A DNA stretch of 64,000 bases from Gammaproteobacteria bacterium (GTDB lineage: Bacteria > Pseudomonadota > Gammaproteobacteria > Steroidobacterales > JABDKV01), in NCBI GenBank assembly GCA_029862165.1, contig JAOTXU010000001.1, forward strand, positions 186,001 to 250,000. Direction: 5' to 3'. Numbering within the stretch: position 1 is the stretch's first letter; every line of letters begins with the position of its first letter. Under the pieces are notes generated by a model, which searched no databases, was not told where the DNA came from, and was given only the letters and a program-made list of their open reading frames with translations. This document shows, in pieces, positions 1 through 8,498 of the stretch. The position numbers and the translations under genes are program-made.

Positions 1-791
1 TTTGCGTATACGGTGGTGTTGCCAGCGCGGATCCGGAAGCGGTGACCCATCTGATCGACCGGGCGATGCAGCTGGCCGGCGATCTTTCAGTTGATTATCT
101 GGAGCTACGCAACGAGACGCCCCAAAACCCATGCTGGCCGACAAAAGATTTGTATGTCACGTTCAAGAAAGAAATTTCCAGCGTTGACGAAGAAAATCTT
201 AGTGCGGTTCCACGCAAACAACGCGCGATGATTCGCAAAGGAATCAAGGCCGGCCTTGACTGCCACGTCGACGACGATATCGACGTGTTGTACGACATGT
301 ACTCGCAAAGTGTCCGCAATCTTGGGACGCCGGTCTTTTCCAAACGGTACCTGGAGCTCCTGAAAGCGGAGTTCGGCGATGATTGTGAAGTCACCATTGT
401 CAGCAGCGATTCGAGGCCGGTTGCAGGCGTGATGAGTTTCTACTTCCGCGACCACGTGCTCCCTTACTATGGCGGTGGTACGAGCGAGGCGCGTGTGCTT
501 TGTGCCAATGATTTTCTGTATTGGCAGGTAATGTGTCAGGCGGCGCAACGCAGCGTGCGGGTTTTCGACTATGGCCGCAGCAAAGTGGACACGGGCTCCT
601 ATCGATTCAAAAAACACTGGGGTTTCAGTCCAGAGCCGCTGTATTACGAATACGGCCTTGTGCGTGCGACGGCCATGCCGAATCTAAGTCCGACTAACCC
701 CAAGTACCGTCTGTTCATCAATCTTTGGAAACGGATGCCGTTGCCACTGTCTCGACTGATCGGGCCATTTATTTCGCGCAACCTCGGATGA
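1..791 (+). CDS. FemAB-like peptidyl/acyl transferase, XrtA-system type (5' end missing)
   Basis: The reading frame is open to the left window edge, so the first visible GTG (position 42) is probably internal and the true start lies outside. The visible ~263 residues look like the C-terminal GNAT-fold half of a FemAB-related transferase of the kind found in exosortase A loci. Features include a basic PRKQRAMIRKG stretch, a PYYGGGTSEAR segment and a DYGRSK motif followed by a KKHWGF segment. Members of this group are thought to transfer an aminoacyl or acyl group during exopolysaccharide or cell-surface assembly; the substrate here is unknown. The gene overlaps the next one by 4 nt (ATGA), indicating one transcript with the locus that follows. 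The family assignment is from recognition, not a database search. Confidence 0.8.
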   Translation, partial: CVYGGVASADPEAVTHLIDRAMQLAGDLSVDYLELRNETPQNPCWPTKDLYVTFKKEISSVDEENLSAVPRKQRAMIRKGIKAGLDCHVDDDIDVLYDMYSQSVRNLGTPVFSKRYLELLKAEFGDDCEVTIVSSDSRPVAGVMSFYFRDHVLPYYGGGTSEARVLCANDFLYWQVMCQAAQRSVRVFDYGRSKVDTGSYRFKKHWGFSPEPLYYEYGLVRATAMPNLSPTNPKYRLFINLWKRMPLPLSRLIGPFISRNLG

Positions 792-1999
792 GTGACGTAC
801 TACTGCTCACGCATCGAATCCCGTGGCCGCCAAACAAGGGCGATAAGATTCGTTCCTATCATATTTTTCGTCACCTGGCTGAACAGTACCGGTTGCACCT
901 AGGCACTTTTATTGACTCGGCCGATGATTGGCGCCACTTGCCTGAGCTTGAGAAACGATGTGAAAGTATTTGCGTCAGACCGGCCGGGTATCTACGCACC
1001 GTTTTACGCGGTCTACAGGCAATAGCCACTGGCCGCTCGGTAACCATGTCTTATTATGGCGATCGCAAGTTGTCCAGATGGGTATCCGATCTAAACCAGC
1101 GCTGCCGTGTTGGCTCGGTTCTCGTATTTTCCACTGGGATGGCGCCATATGTTGCCGCGTTACCACAGTCTGCGCGTACGGTGTTGGACATGGTGGATGT
1201 CGATTCCGAAAAATGGCGGGAATATACAAGGTTGAACGTCTGGCCACGAAGTTGGTTATACGACCGAGAGGCGCGCTTGCTCAGCGAGGCAGAAACCGCT
1301 CAAATCTCAAACTTCGATTACACATTGTTGATTTCGGAAGATGAGGCCGAATTGTTGCGAAAACGAAGTGGCAATCAGAGTCAAAAGATCCAGGTCATGC
1401 CAAATGGTGTCGACAGCGATTATTTTTCGACGCGGGCCGAATATAGCAATCCCTATTCGAATGACACGACAGTGATCGTTTTTACTGGGGCGATGGACTA
1501 TTGGGCTAACATGGAGGGTGTAACTTGGTTTGCCCGCTCAGTCCTGCCGATGATCCGGAAACAGGTCGCCAAAGCACAGTTTTTCATAGTGGGGTCAAAT
1601 CCCGGCTCTGACGTGCGTGCCCTGGCTGAGTTACCGGGCGTAGTCGTAACCGGGCGAGTTCCCGATGTGCGCCCTTATCTTGCGCACGCGCACATCACGG
1701 TGGCGCCCCTGCGTGTAGCCCGTGGATTGCAGAACAAGGTGCTGGAGGCGATGGCAATGGACAAGCCGGTCGTGGCAACCAGCGCGGCTATGCGTGGAAT
1801 CGATTATCGAGGACCGGGCATCGGTATTGCCGACACACCTGAGCAGTTTGCCGATTTGGTTCTGCGCCAGCTGACTGCGACAGTGGTCCTTGCCAATCGC
1901 GACCATGTTGTAGACCATTTTTCATGGCACGCCGCACTGACCCACCTGGATCGCGTTCTGGCGGGCGAAAAGGACACTGCAGAGGTAGCGCGTGTCTGA
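788..1999 (+). CDS. XrtA/PEP-CTERM-associated glycosyltransferase (TIGR03087-like)
   Basis: Start taken at the ATG that overlaps the upstream stop (ATGA), giving 403 residues. The N-terminus (LLLTHRIPWPPNKGDKIRSY) is the hallmark opening of the PEP-CTERM/XrtA-associated sugar transferase family. The C-terminal half has a GT-B nucleotide-sugar binding region with the V-APLR-ARG-QNKVLEAMAM pattern. The predicted role is addition of a sugar to the exopolysaccharide repeat unit at the cytoplasmic face of the inner membrane. It overlaps xrtA by 8 nt, so translation of the two is probably coupled. Donor and acceptor sugars cannot be read from sequence. A longer in-frame start at 725 would sit inside the upstream gene and is less likely. 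Confidence 0.87.
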   Translation: MSDVLLLTHRIPWPPNKGDKIRSYHIFRHLAEQYRLHLGTFIDSADDWRHLPELEKRCESICVRPAGYLRTVLRGLQAIATGRSVTMSYYGDRKLSRWVSDLNQRCRVGSVLVFSTGMAPYVAALPQSARTVLDMVDVDSEKWREYTRLNVWPRSWLYDREARLLSEAETAQISNFDYTLLISEDEAELLRKRSGNQSQKIQVMPNGVDSDYFSTRAEYSNPYSNDTTVIVFTGAMDYWANMEGVTWFARSVLPMIRKQVAKAQFFIVGSNPGSDVRALAELPGVVVTGRVPDVRPYLAHAHITVAPLRVARGLQNKVLEAMAMDKPVVATSAAMRGIDYRGPGIGIADTPEQFADLVLRQLTATVVLANRDHVVDHFSWHAALTHLDRVLAGEKDTAEVARV

Positions 2000-3518
2000 G
2001 TCCCATGCATCGGTGCTAAAAACGAATATCCGGGAGCTAAGACGTCCGACGATCCTTTTGATCGCCTTTGCATTTGTGGTCACAGTCACAGTGTATTGGA
2101 GCACCTTCCGGGCGATGGCGGATATCTGGCTACGCTCCGATACATTTGCTCACGGTTTGATAGTCGGGCCGATATTCTTGTATCTGCTTTTTCGCGGGCG
2201 GCACGAGCTGGGGTCGATCAATCCGCAGCCCTTTTGGCCGGGGCTTGCGTTTCTGCTTTTCTTCAATATAGCCTGGGTTACCGGGCGATACCTGGGCGTT
2301 AATGCGCTGGAACAATTTGCCGCTGTAGCACTCATACCATCGGCGGTTTTGACGGTGGCCGGTCCAAGAGTAGTTCGCGCAAGCGCATTCCCGTTGTTGT
2401 TTTTATTTTTTGCCGTTCCGTTCGGCGAATTTCTGATTCCGCATTTAATGGAAGTTACCGCCGATCTCACCACATTGCTACTGGGGATCAGCGGTTTCCC
2501 AGTTTACCGTGAAGGGTTGTTTATCGCCGTTCCCGGTGGCGACTTCGAAATTGCCAAAGCCTGCAGTGGAATCCGCTATCTAATCGCCTCCGTCGTTCTG
2601 GGTACGATCTTCGCATATCTTACATTTGGAACATGGCGTAAGCGATTGATATTCATTGTAGTGTCTATAATAGTGCCGATTTTCGCCAATGGTATCCGCG
2701 CGTACATGATTGTTGTTTTGGCCTCTCTTAGCGGCATGAAACTCGCGGTGGGCATTGATCATTTCATCTATGGATGGGTGTTCTTTGGCATCGTCATGTT
2801 TGTGCTCTTCGCCATTGGCGTACGGTTTCGTGACGAAGCACTTGAGCAGACATCTCAGTCGTCTTCGCCGGTGATGGCGGCAACGGTGCATTTCCGGCCG
2901 TATATCGTAGCCATGATCGCAACTCTGGCGGTAATGCTGGTGGGTCCGTCATTGCTTGGGGTTGCCCGCGCGCGGGCCAACAGCAGCGTTATTGCGCAAT
3001 TGCCGGCATTACCCGGTATGTGGGCAGTAACCTCATTTGATTCGGCGTGGCAGCCGTTTTTCCAACCGAGCGACCAGAGTCTGCGACGGGCGATAACTGA
3101 CGGCAAACTTACGATTTACGAATTTGTTGACGTCTACGATGCATCAGATGGGGGTGTCGATGCAGCAAGCAGCAGCAACAGGCTGGTTGATAATGAGGCG
3201 TGGCACGTTGAACAGACAATAGAGCGTACAGACAAGAACATGCGCGTGGTGTTACTTCGCTCGGGTCAGAAGCGCATGTACGTGGCAAGCTGGTATCAGA
3301 ACGGCGATAAGCGCAATGCTTCGGCTAATCAGGCCAAACTTGCCGAAGCGTGGGATTCGCTAATTCACGGCGGCAGCCTTTCTGCCATCGTCGTTTACGC
3401 CGTCGATGGTGCTGACGAGACAAATTTGAGTTTGCTGTTGCGGTTTCTTGACCGCTATCAGCCGGAATTGACGAACTGCCTGTCAAATCCAGATCAGCGT
3501 ACAAGCTGCGACGGCTAG
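1992..3518 (+). CDS. xrtA: Exosortase A with C-terminal EpsI domain
   Basis: A 508-residue polytopic inner-membrane protein. Residues ~15-290 hold the exosortase membrane domain with multiple hydrophobic segments. The three catalytic positions of the family are visible: Cys191 in AKACSGIRY, Arg236 in FANGIRAY and His257 in GIDHFIYG. Exosortases are transpeptidase-like enzymes that recognise C-terminal PEP-CTERM sorting signals. From about residue 335 to the end is a periplasmic EpsI-type (DUF3485-like) domain, beginning near GMWAVTSFDSAW, a fusion common among XrtA proteins. GTG start, 8 nt inside the preceding gene. No protein with an obvious PEP-CTERM tail was found in this window, so its targets lie elsewhere. 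Confidence 0.93.
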   Translation: MSESHASVLKTNIRELRRPTILLIAFAFVVTVTVYWSTFRAMADIWLRSDTFAHGLIVGPIFLYLLFRGRHELGSINPQPFWPGLAFLLFFNIAWVTGRYLGVNALEQFAAVALIPSAVLTVAGPRVVRASAFPLLFLFFAVPFGEFLIPHLMEVTADLTTLLLGISGFPVYREGLFIAVPGGDFEIAKACSGIRYLIASVVLGTIFAYLTFGTWRKRLIFIVVSIIVPIFANGIRAYMIVVLASLSGMKLAVGIDHFIYGWVFFGIVMFVLFAIGVRFRDEALEQTSQSSSPVMAATVHFRPYIVAMIATLAVMLVGPSLLGVARARANSSVIAQLPALPGMWAVTSFDSAWQPFFQPSDQSLRRAITDGKLTIYEFVDVYDASDGGVDAASSSNRLVDNEAWHVEQTIERTDKNMRVVLLRSGQKRMYVASWYQNGDKRNASANQAKLAEAWDSLIHGGSLSAIVVYAVDGADETNLSLLLRFLDRYQPELTNCLSNPDQRTSCDG

Positions 3519-3536
3519 AACCGGAATCAGAACCAG

Positions 3537-5438
3537 ATGTGCGGAATAGCTGGAATTGTAGACTTAGCAGGCAAACGGCCTATCGACCGGGCGTTGCTCG
3601 AGCGTATGTGCAATGCGATTGCGCATCGTGGTCCGGACGACGGTGACTATCACGTCGCCGATGGCGTGGGGCTGGGGCACCGACGCCTTTCAATTATCGA
3701 TCTGGCCGGTGGCAAACAACCTATGTACAACGAGGACGGCAGTGTAGTCGTGACCTTTAACGGCGAGATATACAACTACCAGATGCTACGTGACGAGCTG
3801 ATCGATACGGGACACAGTTTCCAAACCCAGTCAGATACCGAGGTGCTGGTTCATGGTTGGGAGGAATGGCAGCAAGACAGTGTGACGCGATTAAACGGGA
3901 TGTTTGCCTACGCACTCTGGGACGATGAAAAACAACATCTGTTCCTGGCGCGTGACCGTTTGGGCATCAAACCGCTTTACTATGCGCGCTTGCCTTCCGG
4001 GTTCCTGATTTTCGCATCCGAGCTCAAGGCTTTGCTCGTGCATCCGGAGCTGAACCGTGAGCTGGATCCGTGTGCCATTGAGGAATACATGGCGTTGGGT
4101 TATGTGCCCGAGCCACGGACGATTCTAAATTCCGTGACCAAACTTGAGCCGGGTCATACCTTGTTGTTGCCCCGTGGCAACTGCGAACGTGCGCAGCCCC
4201 GACAATATTGGGATATTCCTTGTATGGCGAATGAGCAGGCCAGCGAAGATGAGCTGGTCGCCAAGTTGTTAAGCCATTTGTCTGATTCAGTGCAGCGGCG
4301 GATGATTGCCGATGTGCCGTTGGGCGCCTTCTTGTCCGGCGGCGTCGACTCGAGTGCAGTTGTCTCCGCGATGGCTGGGTTGTCATCCGGCCCGGTATTG
4401 ACGTGCTCAATGTCTTTTGCCGAAGACAGCCACGACGAGTCGCAATACGCGGCGCGCGTGGCCAGGCAATATTGTACGGATCACTCGAGTCAGGAGGTTG
4501 CATCTGCGGACTTCGATCTCATAGACACGCTTGCCACCGTATATGACGAGCCTTTTGCTGACAGTTCCGCCATACCGACCTACCGCGTATGTGAAATAGC
4601 GCGGAGGCGGGTCAAGGTTGCGTTGTCAGGTGACGGGGCTGATGAATCATTTGGCGGCTATCGGCGTTATCGATTGCATTGTAACGAGGAGCGGGCTCGC
4701 GCGATGTTGCCACTAGGTGTGCGCCGATCCGTGTTTGGCCCTATGGGTCGTCTCTATCCAAAACTGGACTGGGGGCCACGATTTTTGCGGGCAAAAACGA
4801 CTTTGAGCGCGCTGGCCATGGACCCGGTTGAAGCTTATCTAGATAGCGTGTCACGTTGCAGTACCATAATGCGCAACAGCCTCTACACGAAGGAATTCAA
4901 AACCGGATTGCAGGGACATGCGGCACTGGATTATTTCAGACGACATGCTAAAAATTCTCCTGTGGCTGACGGTCTTGCGCTGATTCAGTATCTCGACTTC
5001 AAAACCTGGTTGCCGGGGGATATTCTGACCAAAGTAGATCGTGCCAGCATGGCGCACGGATTGGAGGTCCGAGTGCCGTTTTTGGACCACGAGTATGTAG
5101 AGTGGGCTTGTGGTCTGGGCGATCGATACAAAATTCGGAACGGAACCGGAAAGTATCTGCTGAAGCGTGCACTTGAGAGTCGTCTCGACAAGGATATCTT
5201 GTATCGTCAGAAAATGGGTTTTTCGGTGCCGCTGGCCGACTGGTTACGTGGTCCGGCACGCGGCAAGATGCGTGAGAGGCTGGGCCAGGAGCGGCTGGGG
5301 AGACTGGGCGTGTTTGATATGACGCGGGTCGGGAAATTGCGGGCACAGCATGAACGCGGGGAAAGCGATCACGCCACGACTTTGTGGTCATTGCTGATGT
5401 TCGAAACCACCGTAAGCCGTATCCTTGATATGGCCTAA
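3537..5438 (+). CDS. XrtA-system amidotransferase, asparagine-synthase-like
   Basis: 633 residues starting MCGIAGIVDL, so Cys2 after Met removal is the class II glutamine amidotransferase nucleophile. The N-terminal glutaminase domain (~2-210) has RGPDD and FNGEIYNY. The C-terminal domain (~235-600) has the PP-loop LSGGVDSSA (about residues 265-273) and SGDGADE, as in asparagine synthase B. Copies embedded in exosortase A loci form a separate subfamily (TIGR03108-like) thought to amidate a sugar or other polysaccharide precursor and not to make asparagine. It starts 18 nt after xrtA and ends 11 nt before the next gene, within the same operon. The true acceptor is unknown. Confidence 0.9.
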   Translation: MCGIAGIVDLAGKRPIDRALLERMCNAIAHRGPDDGDYHVADGVGLGHRRLSIIDLAGGKQPMYNEDGSVVVTFNGEIYNYQMLRDELIDTGHSFQTQSDTEVLVHGWEEWQQDSVTRLNGMFAYALWDDEKQHLFLARDRLGIKPLYYARLPSGFLIFASELKALLVHPELNRELDPCAIEEYMALGYVPEPRTILNSVTKLEPGHTLLLPRGNCERAQPRQYWDIPCMANEQASEDELVAKLLSHLSDSVQRRMIADVPLGAFLSGGVDSSAVVSAMAGLSSGPVLTCSMSFAEDSHDESQYAARVARQYCTDHSSQEVASADFDLIDTLATVYDEPFADSSAIPTYRVCEIARRRVKVALSGDGADESFGGYRRYRLHCNEERARAMLPLGVRRSVFGPMGRLYPKLDWGPRFLRAKTTLSALAMDPVEAYLDSVSRCSTIMRNSLYTKEFKTGLQGHAALDYFRRHAKNSPVADGLALIQYLDFKTWLPGDILTKVDRASMAHGLEVRVPFLDHEYVEWACGLGDRYKIRNGTGKYLLKRALESRLDKDILYRQKMGFSVPLADWLRGPARGKMRERLGQERLGRLGVFDMTRVGKLRAQHERGESDHATTLWSLLMFETTVSRILDMA

Positions 5439-5449
5439 GACCTTAACAG

Positions 5450-6607
5450 GTGCGCATTCTATATCATCACAGGACGGCGTCACGGGATGGTCAGGCAGTC
5501 CACATCGACGAACTGATCAATGCGTTTGAACGGCGCGGTCATGAACTTAGAATCGTTGGGCCTGCGGCGGGCGAGGCCATGGGGTTTGGTGAAGAGAACC
5601 GGTTGATCTCGTTGCTGAAGCGTAGTCTGCCAGGGGTGATCTACGAATTGCTCGAGCTGGGCTATTCATTGCTTACCGCAATACGTTTGCGACGGGAATA
5701 CAGGAAATTCGAACCCGACGTTTTTTATGAGCGCTATAATTTATTCTCGCCGGCTGGCGCCTGGTTGCGTAAACGACACCGGATTCCATACCTGCTCGAA
5801 GTCAATGCACCGCTGGCGGAAGAGCGGCAGAAATACGGTGATCTGAAATTGCAACGCCTTGCTCAATGGTCACAGCGTTATGCCTGGCAAAATGCCGACC
5901 GGGTATTGCCGGTGACACGGGTGCTTGCGGATCATCTAATTGCGTCCGACGTGTCAGATAAACGCATCGTAGTGATTAGGAACGGTATCAATCGGTCCCG
6001 ATTCAACGCTCAAGGCTGCAACATTGAACGCCGCAGAGAGCTGGGGCTGACTGATATACTGGTGCTCGGTTTTACGGGTTTTGTGCGTGAGTGGCACGGT
6101 CTTGACGAGGTCATCCGTGCGTTGCCATCTTTGGGGCGTAGCGATGTGCATTTGTTGATTGTGGGCGATGGACCGGGTCGCGCTCCATTGGAGTCGCTTG
6201 CGACCGAACTTGGACTCAGCAGCCGGGTCCATTTTACTGGTTTGGTTGAACGGCACGAGATCGCAGATTACGTAGCTTGTTTCGATATCGCCCTGCAGCC
6301 GTCAGTCACACCCTACGCATCCCCGCTCAAAATATTCGAGTATATGGTATTGGGTAAAGCGATCGTCGCGCCGCAGACACCGAACATTCAGGAGATTTTA
6401 GTCGATGGGGAATCCGCGAGACTATTTGATCCGGCGGTGACGGGCTCCCTGCGTGACGCGATCAAAGATCTTTGCGATGACCCCGCGTTGAGGCAGCGGC
6501 TTGCTGACGGTGCGCGATCGCAGATTGACACGCAACAGCTCACCTGGGATGACAATGCCCGGCGCATTGAAGAACTGACCCTAGACGTAATAGCGGAGTT
6601 AGCTTGA
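5450..6607 (+). CDS. Glycosyltransferase family 4 (XrtA locus)
   Basis: A 385-residue GT-B fold glycosyltransferase. The N-terminal Rossmann-like half opens RILYHHRTASRDGQAVHIDE, where the phrase HR-ASRDGQ-VHI is typical of exosortase-associated family 4 enzymes. The C-terminal nucleotide-sugar domain has GFVREWHGLDEV, HLLIVGDGPGR and the donor-binding stretch ASPLKIFEYMVLGKA. The GTG start is 11 nt after the amidotransferase. The stop overlaps the next gene's TTG start by 4 nt. Predicted role: sugar transfer during exopolysaccharide repeat assembly at the inner membrane. Sugar specificity is not predictable. Confidence 0.87.
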   Translation: MRILYHHRTASRDGQAVHIDELINAFERRGHELRIVGPAAGEAMGFGEENRLISLLKRSLPGVIYELLELGYSLLTAIRLRREYRKFEPDVFYERYNLFSPAGAWLRKRHRIPYLLEVNAPLAEERQKYGDLKLQRLAQWSQRYAWQNADRVLPVTRVLADHLIASDVSDKRIVVIRNGINRSRFNAQGCNIERRRELGLTDILVLGFTGFVREWHGLDEVIRALPSLGRSDVHLLIVGDGPGRAPLESLATELGLSSRVHFTGLVERHEIADYVACFDIALQPSVTPYASPLKIFEYMVLGKAIVAPQTPNIQEILVDGESARLFDPAVTGSLRDAIKDLCDDPALRQRLADGARSQIDTQQLTWDDNARRIEELTLDVIAELA

Positions 6608-7674
6608 GCGGCGAAGACAACAGCAGTCTGGTCGAGGTGATAGGGACGCTGACCCGAATCCTGCAGCTCGACGAACGGATGGCACTTGGCGCCGATACGC
6701 GGTTGCTCGGTGGAATTCCTGAATTCGACTCACTGGCGGTTGCTTCTGTAGTGATTGGCCTCGAGGAACGCTTTGGTTTGGAATTCGATGACGAAGACAT
6801 CAGTGCCGAACTGTTTGAAACATTCGGTACGCTGGCCGCGTTTGTCGATCGGAGCAGACAAAGCAGCGCCGTCCGCTCAGACGGGCCGCATCCTTATTTC
6901 TTGACTACAAGTTCAGGGAACTTGTACGTAATACGTCACGATGCACCTGGAGATCGGTCACGATGTGTGGTTTTCGTTGCCCCCTTCGCCGAGGAAATGA
7001 ATCGCGTACGTGAAATATTGACGTCGACAGCTCAGGAATTGAATACCGCCGGATTGTCCTGTTGTTCGTTCGATTTTCATGGTACTGGTGACAGCGACGG
7101 TGAATTTTCGGACGCGCGATGGAGTGGCTGGTTATCCGATCTGCATGAGGTTGTAAAGAGCCTGCAAAGCCAGGGTTTTCAGACTATCGATCTGATTGGC
7201 GTGCGCCTCGGCGGGCTGCTGGCTGCCGAATACATTGAAACCGGTGCGACAAAGATAGGCCGAGTGGTTGTGTGGGATCCGGTGTTTGACAGCAATAAGT
7301 ATTTGGATCAATTCCTGCGGACACGCAGCATGGCAGCGATGATGGCCGGGAAGACAGAGAGCGTTAAAGACCTGCGCACCCGACTGTTGGCAGGCAATAG
7401 TGTCGAGGTGGCTGGCTACGAACTGCATCCGGAGCTTGCATCGAGTCTCGCTGCACGGGGGCCTGAAAAGCGCTTCGCGCCCGGTAATACCGCCATGTAT
7501 TGGATTAGCCGCGACGAGGCAGTACAGGCACACGATCGGGCACTACGCATGGGATGCCAGCTGATTCGTACCCTGAGACCTGCATACGAGCCGTATTGGG
7601 CCAGTGCCGAAACGACGCGGGCACCTGCATTGACACAGGCAACCGTTGACTGTCTGACCGGGCCGGTCCGATGA
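6604..7674 (+). CDS. Acyl carrier protein fused to XrtA-associated hydrolase 2
   Basis: 356 residues from a TTG start that overlaps the preceding stop (TTGA). Residues ~1-85 are an acyl carrier protein: the GIPEFDSLAVASV helix contains the D-S-L phosphopantetheine site with Ser43, followed by acidic helices. Residues ~95-330 are an alpha/beta-hydrolase with the VAPFAEEMNRVREIL opening and FDFHGTGDSDG, as in exosortase A system hydrolase 2. The usual nucleophile elbow G-x-S-x-G reads GVRLGG, with no Ser at the central position. I recall that family members often have Arg here, so a non-hydrolytic role is possible. The two halves are joined with no Met near the junction and no sign of a frameshift. 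In loci I know the two are separate genes. The next gene overlaps by 4 nt. Confidence 0.85.
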   Translation: MSGEDNSSLVEVIGTLTRILQLDERMALGADTRLLGGIPEFDSLAVASVVIGLEERFGLEFDDEDISAELFETFGTLAAFVDRSRQSSAVRSDGPHPYFLTTSSGNLYVIRHDAPGDRSRCVVFVAPFAEEMNRVREILTSTAQELNTAGLSCCSFDFHGTGDSDGEFSDARWSGWLSDLHEVVKSLQSQGFQTIDLIGVRLGGLLAAEYIETGATKIGRVVVWDPVFDSNKYLDQFLRTRSMAAMMAGKTESVKDLRTRLLAGNSVEVAGYELHPELASSLAARGPEKRFAPGNTAMYWISRDEAVQAHDRALRMGCQLIRTLRPAYEPYWASAETTRAPALTQATVDCLTGPVR

Positions 7675-8498
7675 GTGTGACCCGGGCGGTGGTTTTTGAG
7701 AGTGAAGGCACACCTTTGGTTGGCATTGTCGACATTCCGGCACAACCGCGGCAAACGGGCCTTTTGGTCGTTACCGGTGGCCCGCAATATCGGGTTGGCA
7801 GTCACCGCCTGTTCACTTTGTTGTGCAGGAATGCTGCCACACATCAGTTTGCCAGCATGCATTTTGATTTCCGGGGTAGCGGCGATAGCATCGGTAAACG
7901 CCTTTCTTTTGAATCATTAGCCCCTGATATCGACGCGGCAATTACCAAGCTTTTGGATGTCGTGCCACAACTGCGTCAGATCGTCATACTGGGGTTGTGT
8001 GATGGCGCGTCGGCAGCATTGATGTATGCTCATCGTGATTCACGGGTAGCCGGCGTTATTATGCTCAATCCGTGGGTGCACACGGAAGGTTCGATGGAGC
8101 ACGCGCGCGTGCGTTGGTATTATCCAGCTCGTCTGATCAGCAGCGGGTTCTGGAAGCGGTTGCTCAGAGGTAAGGTGAATATTCTCAAGTCTCTCAGGTC
8201 GTTGCAGCAGCATTTGGGGGCAACTTATACAGCCGAAGCCGGCTTCCTGCAGAGTATGCTATTTGGCGCACGTCAGTTTGATGGCCGGGTGCTGGTATTG
8301 CTAAGTGGGCAGGATATGACCGCCCAGGAATATCGGGTCTTGTTGAACAGCTCTGACGACTGGCGTTTACAAATGACTCAGGACAGTGTGCAGCAACACG
8401 TGCTAAAGGAAGCGAATCATACTTTTGCTAGCGCAGAATGGCGTGAAGCAGTCTTCGGGCACTGTGTCAGTTTTCTAAAAGAACAAGACGACGACTAA
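7671..8498 (+). CDS. XrtA-associated hydrolase 1 (alpha/beta hydrolase, Cys nucleophile)
   Basis: 275-residue alpha/beta-hydrolase of the type paired with hydrolase 2 in exosortase A loci. The oxyanion-side motif FDFRGSGDS is present. The nucleophile elbow reads GLCDGAS with Cys110 instead of Ser, as is characteristic of this subfamily. The late NHTFASAEWR segment supplies the likely catalytic His. Together with the ACP fusion, the ligase and the decarboxylase across the convergence point, it suggests activation and transfer of an acyl- or amine-bearing small molecule as part of polysaccharide modification. The pathway itself is undescribed. ATG start overlaps the previous stop. Its stop overlaps the convergent gene's stop by 4 nt. 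Confidence 0.87.
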   Translation: MSVTRAVVFESEGTPLVGIVDIPAQPRQTGLLVVTGGPQYRVGSHRLFTLLCRNAATHQFASMHFDFRGSGDSIGKRLSFESLAPDIDAAITKLLDVVPQLRQIVILGLCDGASAALMYAHRDSRVAGVIMLNPWVHTEGSMEHARVRWYYPARLISSGFWKRLLRGKVNILKSLRSLQQHLGATYTAEAGFLQSMLFGARQFDGRVLVLLSGQDMTAQEYRVLLNSSDDWRLQMTQDSVQQHVLKEANHTFASAEWREAVFGHCVSFLKEQDDD

